13,842 nucleotides of DNA from DATHSN01 sp035464115 (GTDB lineage: Bacteria > Actinomycetota > Acidimicrobiia > Acidimicrobiales > SKKL01). Where the stretch lies: assembly GCA_035464115.1 (NCBI GenBank), contig DATHSN010000354.1, forward strand, positions 1-13,842. The letters run 5' to 3'. The position numbers and the translations under genes are program-made. The notes under the pieces are model-generated. The model was given only the letters and a program-made list of their open reading frames with translations, made no database searches and had not been told where the DNA came from. This document shows, in pieces, positions 7,721 to 13,437 of this stretch. Positions within the stretch are counted from its first letter, which is position 1. Each line of letters opens with the position of its first letter.

Positions 7721-8155
7721 ATGCGCACCGCTCCCCTCGCCGCTGTCCTCGTCGGCCTCGCGCTCGTGCTCTCCGCCTGTGGCGGCGAGGGTGGGCCGGT
7801 GCCCCCCGCCGCCGCCGAGGCGCCCGCCGACCCGGCGGCCGACACCGCCACCCCGCCCGCCCCCGGGACGGCGTCGGCCGCCCAGGCGCTCGCCGAGGGC
7901 CGCACGGTGATCGACGTGCGCACCGCCGCCGAGGTGGCGCAGGGCGCGGTCCCCGGCGCGCTGCACCTCGACGTGAGCGCACCGACCTTCGCCGCCGACA
8001 TCGCCGCGCTCGACGCCGCCGACAGCTACGTCGTCTACTGCCGCACCGGCAACCGCTCGGCCGCCGCCACCGCCCAGATGCGGGCGCTCGGCCTCGACGT
8101 GCTCGACGGTGGCGGCCTCGACGCCATGGCCGCGGCCGGGTTCGCCATCGGGTGA
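7721..8155 (+). CDS. Rhodanese-domain lipoprotein
   Basis: A 144-residue exported protein. Residues 1-20 are a lipoprotein signal peptide ending in the lipobox LSAC, so Cys20 should be lipidated and the protein held on the outer face of the membrane. A linker rich in alanine and proline (about 22-55) leads to one rhodanese domain (about 52-144). This has VIDVRTAAEVAQGAVPGALH, the typical early rhodanese motif, and the active loop CRTGNRS at 107-113, with Cys107 able to carry a persulfide. Single-domain rhodaneses transfer sulfane sulfur between small thiols and proteins; the physiological partner here is unknown. The gene is divergent from the cyclic-di-GMP gene and 137 bases ahead of the phosphatase gene. 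A compact promoter with a possible CsoR/CstR operator precedes it. Confidence 0.9.
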   Translation: MRTAPLAAVLVGLALVLSACGGEGGPVPPAAAEAPADPAADTATPPAPGTASAAQALAEGRTVIDVRTAAEVAQGAVPGALHLDVSAPTFAADIAALDAADSYVVYCRTGNRSAAATAQMRALGLDVLDGGGLDAMAAAGFAIG

Positions 8156-8238
8156 TCGACGGCGCGGCGGCCGGCCGGTTCCACCCGCCCGGCTGACGGC
8201 GCTGGCCCCGGAGCGCGACGACCGCACGCGCGGCGCCC

Positions 8239-8244
8239 TACCAT
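8239..8244 (+). promoter_or_regulatory. Candidate -10 element for the SpoIIE phosphatase gene
   Basis: TACCAT fits TAnnnT and would start transcription near 8251, giving a leader of about 40 bases that includes the strong ribosome binding site. No clear -35 is visible. Without it, the gene would depend on read-through from the rhodanese gene. Confidence 0.3.
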
Positions 8245-8274
8245 CGGTGGTCGGGCGACGTCTGCGCACTCGAC

Positions 8275-8284
8275 GGGAGGAAGG
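8275..8284 (+). promoter_or_regulatory. Ribosome binding site of the SpoIIE phosphatase gene
   Basis: GGGAGGAAGG ends eight bases before the GTG at 8293, and settles that GTG as the start. Confidence 0.65.
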
Positions 8285-8292
8285 CCGCTGTC

Positions 8293-10236
8293 GTGACCGT
8301 CGCACCATCGGGCGATCGCTCCCCGGACCAGCTGGCCGAAGCCCTGGCCGTGCTCGACACGATCATCGGCGCGAGCCCGATCGGGTACGCCGTGTTCGAT
8401 CGCCACCAGCGGTTCGTGCGGGTGAACGCCGCCCTCGCCGCCATGAACGGCGTGCCACCGGAGGCCCACCTCGGGCGCACCGTCGCCGCGGTGGTGCCCG
8501 ACGTGGCCGACGCCGCCACCGCGCTGATCGAGCAGGTGTTCCGCACCGGCGAGCCCATCCACGACCTGGAGCTGTCGGGCATGACCGACGCCGCGCCCGG
8601 CATGGTCCGCACGTGGATCGAGACGCTGCTGCCGGTCCCCGGGCCCGACGGCACCGTCGCCGCCGTGGCCGCCATGGCGCGCGAGGTCACCGACGAGCGC
8701 CTGCTGCAGCACCACCTCGAGGAGCAGCACACCCGCCTCCGGGGCCTCGCCGACTCCGGGCTCATCGGGATCGTGGTCGGCGAGGACGACGAGATCGTCG
8801 AGGCCAACTCCTACTTCGCGCGGCTCGCCGGGTTCGCCTCCCCGGCCGAGCTCGTGGCGGGAGCGTCGTGGAGCGCGCTCACCCCGCCCGAGGACCGTCC
8901 CACCGACGTCGCGGTCATCGAGCAGCTGCTCGACGGGGAGTCCATCGCCCCCTACGAGAAGCGGGTGGTCCGCCCCGACGGGAGCACGGTGCCGGTGCTC
9001 ATCGGTCCGATCGTGCTCGGCACCGACCCGTTGCGCTGGATGGCGTTCGTCATCGATCTCACGGCGCGCCGCGCCCTCGAGGCCGAGCTCGAGGAGATCC
9101 GCCGGCGCGAGCACGAGGCCCGGCTGCACCAGACCATCGAGGCGGTGCACGACGCGGTCATCATCGCCGCCCCCGTGCTCGACGCCGCCGGCGCGGTCGT
9201 CGACCTGGCGATCCAGTACGCCAACCCCACCGCCCAGGCCGAGATCGACCTGCCGTCCGACACCGTGGTGGGTGTCCGCCTCACCGCGGTCATCCCCGAG
9301 CTGGCGGGCAGCCAGCTGCTCGCCTCGTTGCGCGAGGTCCTCACCACCGGCGAGCCGCTCGTCGTCACCGCCCAGCGGTTCGACGTCCCCGGACGAGGGT
9401 CACGGCACCTCGACCTGCGCGCCCGGGTGGTGGGCACCGAGGTGATGGTGTCGTGGCGCGACGTCACCGACGACGTGCGCCACGCCACCGACCTCGCCGC
9501 GCGCGACCACGAGCTGCGCACCGTGCGCGCCGAGCTGCGACGCGAGCGGGGCGTCGTGGGGGTCCTGCAACAGGCGCTCGTGGCGCCCCTCCCCCGGCTC
9601 GAGCACGTCGAGCTGGCGGCGCGGTCGCTGCAGGCGTCGGAGGGCGTCCTCGTCGGTGGCGACTGGTACGACGCCATGGTCCTGCCCGACGGATCGGTCA
9701 TGCTCGCCATCGGCGACGTCGCCGGCCACGGCATCAGCGCGGCCCGGGTGAGCGTCGAGGCCCGCACCGCCATGCGCGCCCTCGTGGTCGAGGGCCACGA
9801 TCCCGCCGCGGTGCTCGAGGTCCTCGACCGGGTGTTCGTGGCCGGCGGCGCCGACCACTTCGCCACGGCCGTCGCCGCCCGGCTCCACCCCGACGGGCGG
9901 TTCGAGTGGGCCGTCGCCGGGCACCCGCCGCCGCTGCTCGCCGCGCCCGGTGCCGACCCGGAGGTCCTGCACACCCCGCCCGGGCCGCCGCTCGGCACCG
10001 GCTTCGGCGGCTACACCGCCGCCGCCACGCACCTGGCCGAGGGGGGCACGGTGCTGCTCTACACCGATGGGCTCATCGAGCGCCGCGACGAGAGCATCGA
10101 CGTCGGGGTCGAGCGGCTGCGCCGACTGCTGTCACCCGTGCCGGGCGCGGCCGAGGCCTGCGAGCGGGCGCTGGCGGGCGCGCTCGCGCCGCGTCGCACC
10201 GACGACGTCTGCCTGCTCGCCGCCCACCGGCTCTGA
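8293..10236 (+). CDS. Three-PAS, SpoIIE-type PP2C serine phosphatase
   Basis: A 647-residue protein with no membrane segment or signal peptide. Three PAS-like modules (about 20-135, 148-265 and 283-395) are joined by charged helices such as ARRALEAELEEIRRREHEA and are followed by a PP2C domain (about 430-647). The phosphatase motifs are all present: VGGDWYDA at 454-461, IGDVAGHG at 473-480, AGHPPPLL from 542, LLYTDGLIE ending at 596, and TDDVCLL at 636-642. The metal-binding aspartates (Asp457, Asp475, Asp592, Asp637/638) are therefore kept. Such RsbU/RsbP-like proteins usually dephosphorylate an anti-anti-sigma factor to release a stress sigma factor. No STAS protein or anti-sigma kinase is encoded alongside, so the target must be elsewhere. 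The ligands of the PAS domains are unknown. Confidence 0.93.
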   Translation: MTVAPSGDRSPDQLAEALAVLDTIIGASPIGYAVFDRHQRFVRVNAALAAMNGVPPEAHLGRTVAAVVPDVADAATALIEQVFRTGEPIHDLELSGMTDAAPGMVRTWIETLLPVPGPDGTVAAVAAMAREVTDERLLQHHLEEQHTRLRGLADSGLIGIVVGEDDEIVEANSYFARLAGFASPAELVAGASWSALTPPEDRPTDVAVIEQLLDGESIAPYEKRVVRPDGSTVPVLIGPIVLGTDPLRWMAFVIDLTARRALEAELEEIRRREHEARLHQTIEAVHDAVIIAAPVLDAAGAVVDLAIQYANPTAQAEIDLPSDTVVGVRLTAVIPELAGSQLLASLREVLTTGEPLVVTAQRFDVPGRGSRHLDLRARVVGTEVMVSWRDVTDDVRHATDLAARDHELRTVRAELRRERGVVGVLQQALVAPLPRLEHVELAARSLQASEGVLVGGDWYDAMVLPDGSVMLAIGDVAGHGISAARVSVEARTAMRALVVEGHDPAAVLEVLDRVFVAGGADHFATAVAARLHPDGRFEWAVAGHPPPLLAAPGADPEVLHTPPGPPLGTGFGGYTAAATHLAEGGTVLLYTDGLIERRDESIDVGVERLRRLLSPVPGAAEACERALAGALAPRRTDDVCLLAAHRL

Positions 10237-10251
10237 ACCCGAGGCGGGGCG

Positions 10252-10291
10252 GCACCCGCCGGCGCCGGGCGCGGGTGGCGCCGGCGGGTGC
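10252..10291. terminator. Perfect 15-bp GC hairpin between convergent units
   Basis: GCACCCGCCGGCGCC pairs without mismatch to GGCGCCGGCGGGTGC around a ten-base loop. It lies 15 bases after the phosphatase stop and 14 bases before the stop of the opposing DUF3618 gene, filling almost the whole convergent gap. It can fold on either strand, so it probably ends both transcripts. There is no T-tract, which is common for terminators in GC-rich Actinobacteria. Confidence 0.75.
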
Positions 10292-10305
10292 GCTCGTGAC
10301 CGGGG

Positions 10306-10896
10306 TCAGCCCCCGGTGCGATCCCTCGCCTCGCGCTCGACCTCGTCGCGCACCCGCTGGCCCGCCTGATCGGCGCGCTCACGGGTCTGGTCGGCGGCTT
10401 CGCCAGCATGGCTCCGGACCTCGTCGGAGGCCGCCTGGGCCTCGTCCCGCACGTGCTCGCCGGCCTGGCTGGCCTGCTCGCGCACCGTGTCACCCACCTC
10501 GCCGACCGACTCGGTCACCGCGTCGCGGACCGGTCCCTGGAGGTCGCGCTGGAGGCGGCGGGCCGCCCGCTTCTCGGTGTCGCTCTCGGGCGCGAGGACA
10601 CCGACGAGGAGCCCGGCGCCGAACGCGGCCACGCCGGCGATGAGGGGCTGCTCGCGCGCCGTGCCGGCGGCGACCCGGGCGGCGCGGCGCGCCACGCCCG
10701 TGGCCTCGTGGGCGGCGTCCGACGCGGAGCGTCCGACGTCGGAGCCGGCGTCGCCCACCGAGCGACCGGCCTCGGTGGCACGACGGCGGACCGCCTCGGT
10801 GGGCGACACCCGGGTGCGGATCTCGCCCGCGGTGTCCGACATGCGGTCGCGGGTGGCCGCGATCTCCTCGGTCAGCTGGTCAGGGTTCGTACCCAT
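10306..10896 (-). CDS. DUF3618 membrane-associated helical protein
   Basis: A 196-residue protein and the last gene of the operon. Residues 5-35 (DQLTEEIAATRDRMSDT and on to RVSPTEA) are the DUF3618 signature. A helical stretch follows, then one glycine-rich hydrophobic segment at 84-103 (PLIAGVAAFGAGLLVGVLAP) that probably inserts in the membrane. From 110 to the end the chain is highly charged and amphipathic, with repeated units such as AGEHVRDEAQAASDEV and ADQAGQRVRDEVEREA, like apolipoprotein or LEA-type helices. The layout recalls E. coli YqjD/ElaB, membrane-tethered proteins made in stationary phase, but this is analogy. The ATG at 10896 lies inside the end of the upstream holin-like gene (25-bp overlap) and has a perfect AAGGAGG seven bases away. 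Function unknown. Confidence 0.85.
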   Translation of the reverse strand: MGTNPDQLTEEIAATRDRMSDTAGEIRTRVSPTEAVRRRATEAGRSVGDAGSDVGRSASDAAHEATGVARRAARVAAGTAREQPLIAGVAAFGAGLLVGVLAPESDTEKRAARRLQRDLQGPVRDAVTESVGEVGDTVREQASQAGEHVRDEAQAASDEVRSHAGEAADQTRERADQAGQRVRDEVEREARDRTGG

Positions 10897-11306
10897 CGTG
10901 CGTCCTCCTTGATCGTCTGGATGGTCCGGCGGGGCACCGGGTCGAAGCGGCGCAGGGCGCTGCGCCCCACGATGGCGGCGATGCCGGCGAGCAGAGCCCA
11001 CGCGACACCGACGATGAGGAAGGCGAGCCAGGTGGGCAGCGCCTCGGCGAGGCCCCACGCGGCCGCCGCCGACAGCAGCACGACGGCGAGCAGGGCGAGC
11101 ACCGCGGCGGACGCGAACCCGATGGCGCCGGTGGTGAGGTGCTGGCGGGCCTCGTTCAGCTCGGCCTTGGCCAGCTCGACCTCGTGGCGCACCAACAGCT
11201 GGCTCTCCGCCCGCAGCTCGCCGAACAGCAGGGCGAGGTCCGGGCCCTCGGCGGCGGCATCGGCCGCCTCGATGCGGGTCGGCGGACGTTCGTCGACGGC
11301 GGTCAC
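10872..11306 (-). CDS. Phage_holin_3_6 / Actinobacterial Holin-X family protein (YqjE-like)
   Basis: A 144-residue membrane protein. A short polar N-terminus is followed by an amphipathic helix, SQLLVRHEVELAKAEL (35-50), a hallmark of this family. Two transmembrane helices follow at about 62-86 and 92-114, and the C-terminus is the basic family tail RRTIQTIKEDARWVR. Despite the name, chromosomal members are not known to lyse cells: E. coli YqjE belongs here and sits beside yqjD. GTG at 11306 overlaps the stop of the preceding gene by four bases (GTGA), and GGAGGG lies six bases upstream. The DUF3618 gene starts within its last codons. The pairing with a DUF3618 protein suggests the two act together at the membrane. 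No lysin or phage gene is nearby. Confidence 0.85.
   Translation of the reverse strand: MTAVDERPPTRIEAADAAAEGPDLALLFGELRAESQLLVRHEVELAKAELNEARQHLTTGAIGFASAAVLALLAVVLLSAAAAWGLAEALPTWLAFLIVGVAWALLAGIAAIVGRSALRRFDPVPRRTIQTIKEDARWVRTLTS
10904..10910 (-). promoter_or_regulatory. Ribosome binding site of the DUF3618 gene, inside the upstream gene
   Basis: AAGGAGG on the minus strand, seven bases before the ATG, is embedded in the Lys-Glu codons of the upstream holin-like gene. This implies translational coupling. Confidence 0.7.
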
Positions 11307-11947
11307 GGGCGGCCCTCCGCGATGGGCGAGGGCGGCGGCGGGGGCGGCGGGACCCGGCTGTGGGCGGGCGCCGGCGTGCCCCGCAGGTCGATCTCGCCCC
11401 CGGAGCGATCGTCACCCTCGGATCGACGCGGCTCGCGGCCGTCGCCGTCCCCGACGTCACGGGGCTGTTGGCCGTTGCGGATGAGGCGGCCCAGGGCGAA
11501 CCCGGCGAGCGCCGAGCCGGTGGCGAAGGTGCCGGGGCGTTGCTCGGCGGTGTGCCGCAGGTCGTCGACGAGACCCGAGCTGCCGTCGTGCTCGAGGCGG
11601 TCGGCGAGTCGCCCGACCGTGCCGGCCACCGCATCGACGTACTCCGCGGCGGTCGAGCGCTCCTCGCTCTGCTCGCTCATGCGGTGCAGGTCACGGCTGA
11701 GCTCGCGGAGCGCGCCGCCGGCCTGGCGGGTGCGGCCGTCGGCCTCCTCCTCGATGGCGTGGCGGGCCTCGTCGATGACGTCGCGGACCTCGTGGCGGGC
11801 GGTGTCGACCACGTCGCCGGCGCGCTCGCCGGCGTGACGAGCGACGTCCTGGGCCTGTCGTTGGGTCTCACCGACCGCCGACTCGCCCTCCCGCTTGATG
11901 GTGTCGGTGGTGGCGCCGCTGCTGCTCGGTGGTTGGTGCTGGCTCAT
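11303..11947 (-). CDS. Possible separate helical protein from an internal start in the YihY frame
   Basis: A strong internal start, ATG at 11947 preceded by AGGAGG and a four-base spacer, would give a 214-residue protein in the same frame as the YihY protein. It begins with a polar leader (MSQHQPPSSSG). Residues about 15-130 are charged amphipathic helix (for example ERAGDVVDTARHEVRDVIDE), then a short glycine-rich hydrophobic segment at about 137-156 (RPGTFATGSALAGFALGRLI), then a disordered acidic and proline-rich tail. The hydrophobic segment resembles that of the DUF3618 protein two genes on, so both may be membrane-tethered helical proteins. There is no stop codon between the YihY part and this part, so the longer fused product can also be made. 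I do not recognise a named family. Confidence 0.5.
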   Translation of the reverse strand: MSQHQPPSSSGATTDTIKREGESAVGETQRQAQDVARHAGERAGDVVDTARHEVRDVIDEARHAIEEEADGRTRQAGGALRELSRDLHRMSEQSEERSTAAEYVDAVAGTVGRLADRLEHDGSSGLVDDLRHTAEQRPGTFATGSALAGFALGRLIRNGQQPRDVGDGDGREPRRSEGDDRSGGEIDLRGTPAPAHSRVPPPPPPPSPIAEGRP

Positions 11948-12952
11948 GGGTCCTCCTGGTGGACGGGGTGTCGGTGTCGGGGTCGTGGGATCGGGATCGG
12001 TCGCCGGCGCCGCCACGGCGTCGGCCTTGGCGGCGTCGCGCTCGCCGAGGGGCTCGTCGGGGCCGACGGTGGTGTCGGCGTCGGTCTGGTGCTCGAGCTC
12101 GGCGTTGATCTCGGCGCCGAGGATGACCACCACCGCGGTGATCCACAGCCAGAGCAGGGCGACGACGATGCCGGCCAGCGCGCCGTAGGTCTCGTTGTAG
12201 GAGCCGAAGCTCGAGGCGTAGAGGGAGAACCCGATCGACGCGATCAGCCACAGCGCGGCGGCGATCACCGCGCCCGGCGAGGTCCACCGCCACTCGGGGT
12301 CGTCACGGTGGGGGCCGACCCGGTACAGCACCGCCAGGGCTCCGACGAAGGCGGCGAGCAGCACCGGCCAGCGGGCCAGGTTCACCACCCAGCCGACGGC
12401 GGCGCCGAGGTCGGCCGCCGCCACGACGGCGGGGACGACGACGATCAGCCCGACGGTCACGAGGAAGAAGGCGACGGCGCCGACCGTGAGCAGCAGCGCC
12501 AGCCCGCGCCGGGCGAGGAAGCCACGGTCGTTGCGCTCGTCGTAGGCGATGTTGACCGCCTGGACCAGTGCGGCCATGCCGCTCGACGCCGACCACAGCG
12601 CCACCAGGATCGACACCGCGGCGGCGATGCCCAGCCCGTCCGGCGATGTCTCGGTGATGCGGGTGAGCTGCTCGTCGACGAGGTCGGACACCTCCTCGGG
12701 CGCCGCGGTGAGGGCGTCGTCGATGAGCGCGGTGACGTCCTGGGGCGAGGCCACGAGGCCGTAGATCGACACCACCGCGATCAGCGCGGGCACCAGCGCC
12801 AAGAAGGCGTAGAACGCCACGCCGGCGCCGAGGAGCGTGACCGCGTCGTCGCGCACCTCGCCCTTCACGCGCCCGGCGACGTCGCGCCAGCCCTGCGCCG
12901 GGACGTCGGTCGGCGTCGTGGCGTGGCGACCCCGCTCGGAACGAGCGCTCAT
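11303..12952 (-). CDS. YihY/BrkB-family membrane protein continuous with a helical C-terminal extension
   Basis: The ORF is 549 residues. Residues about 25-290 are a YihY/BrkB (UPF0761) domain: GAGVAFYAFLALVPALIAVV starts the first helix, and about six transmembrane segments follow, with ALWSASSGMAALVQAVNIAY and SYNETYGALAGIVVALLWLW as typical family stretches. The family was once called ribonuclease BN, wrongly; it is best described as an inner-membrane protein of unknown role. After residue 290 comes an acidic, then Pro/Thr-rich linker, and at 336 a second module rich in charged amphipathic helix. Usual YihY proteins are about 280-360 residues, so this is either a fusion or two proteins in one frame (see the nested start at 11947). 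The ATG at 12952 overlaps the upstream stop by four bases (ATGA). The chain ends in a seven-proline run. Confidence 0.85.
   Translation of the reverse strand: MSARSERGRHATTPTDVPAQGWRDVAGRVKGEVRDDAVTLLGAGVAFYAFLALVPALIAVVSIYGLVASPQDVTALIDDALTAAPEEVSDLVDEQLTRITETSPDGLGIAAAVSILVALWSASSGMAALVQAVNIAYDERNDRGFLARRGLALLLTVGAVAFFLVTVGLIVVVPAVVAAADLGAAVGWVVNLARWPVLLAAFVGALAVLYRVGPHRDDPEWRWTSPGAVIAAALWLIASIGFSLYASSFGSYNETYGALAGIVVALLWLWITAVVVILGAEINAELEHQTDADTTVGPDEPLGERDAAKADAVAAPATDPDPTTPTPTPRPPGGPMSQHQPPSSSGATTDTIKREGESAVGETQRQAQDVARHAGERAGDVVDTARHEVRDVIDEARHAIEEEADGRTRQAGGALRELSRDLHRMSEQSEERSTAAEYVDAVAGTVGRLADRLEHDGSSGLVDDLRHTAEQRPGTFATGSALAGFALGRLIRNGQQPRDVGDGDGREPRRSEGDDRSGGEIDLRGTPAPAHSRVPPPPPPPSPIAEGRP
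11952..11957 (-). promoter_or_regulatory. Internal Shine-Dalgarno within the YihY reading frame
   Basis: AGGAGG on the minus strand, four bases before an in-frame ATG. In the YihY frame it is written by CCA-CCA-GGA-GGA, A-ending codons that are rare in this DNA, which nearly always uses C or G in the third position. Confidence 0.55.
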
Positions 12953-13389
12953 GCGCTCGGGTCCCCGGCGCTGCGGGGGCGGCGCTCGTGGTGCGAGGCG
13001 CCCGCGGTGCGCCGCTCGTCCTTCATCTCCGACTCGAACACGTGGCGACGCCCGGCGAGGAGCGCGTCACGGATGCGCTGCTCGGCCGCCTCGGCGGGGC
13101 GGTAGTAGGTGTCGTCGAACTCCTCGACCAGCTGGAAGGTCCACCGGCCCTCGATGACGTTGCGGCCCACGATCTCGGTCCGCAGGTCGTCGGCCACCTG
13201 CGGGTGACCGGCCGCCTCGAGCTCGTCGGCGCCCTGTCCGAGCAGCAGGTCGACCCGCCCCATCAGCTGGTGGAACGAGTAGAGGTGGCCCCGGGCCCGC
13301 ACGAGGTACTCGAGGGCCTCGCTGATGGTGCCGGTGGCCGACACCGTGGCGTCGTCGACGCCGGGGGGACGGTCGTGGGACAGGGGCAT
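12949..13389 (-). CDS. Conserved actinobacterial protein of unknown function
   Basis: A 146-residue soluble protein with no signal peptide or membrane segment. The central part looks like a compact helical domain, with GTISEALEYLVRARGHLYSF at 20-39, HQLMGRVDLLLGQGADEL, and a striking conserved-looking block GRNVIEGRWTFQLVEEFDD at 75-93 followed by TYY. From memory, similar proteins occur across Actinobacteria without an assigned role. The C-terminal 25 residues are basic, Arg/His-rich and probably disordered. Its stop overlaps the YihY start by four bases (ATGA), so the two are co-translated. The ATG at 13389 has only a weak GGGGAG about ten bases upstream. The link to the YihY, holin-like and DUF3618 genes suggests an envelope or stress role, by context only. 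Confidence 0.75.
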   Translation of the reverse strand: MPLSHDRPPGVDDATVSATGTISEALEYLVRARGHLYSFHQLMGRVDLLLGQGADELEAAGHPQVADDLRTEIVGRNVIEGRWTFQLVEEFDDTYYRPAEAAEQRIRDALLAGRRHVFESEMKDERRTAGASHHERRPRSAGDPSA

Positions 13390-13437
13390 GTCACCACGGC
13401 TCCCCGGCGCGAGGGGGGCGCGAAACCTGAACCTCGG

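Noticed and set aside
8168..8195. GC palindrome and weak stem after the rhodanese stop (CGGCCGGCCG, then GCCGG...CCGGC)
   Set aside because: The palindrome has no room for a loop and the alternative stem is only 5 bp, so I do not call a terminator between the rhodanese and phosphatase genes.
10872..11306. Holin-like gene read as evidence of a prophage
   Set aside because: Chromosomal Phage_holin_3_6/Holin-X proteins are widespread outside phages. No lysin, portal, capsid, integrase or attachment repeat is present, and base composition matches the neighbours.
11360..13105. A 581-codon plus-strand open frame opposite the YihY gene
   Set aside because: It is an Arg/Gly/Val-rich shadow frame with no recognisable domain. 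The opposite strand has a convincing membrane protein and overlapping operon structure.
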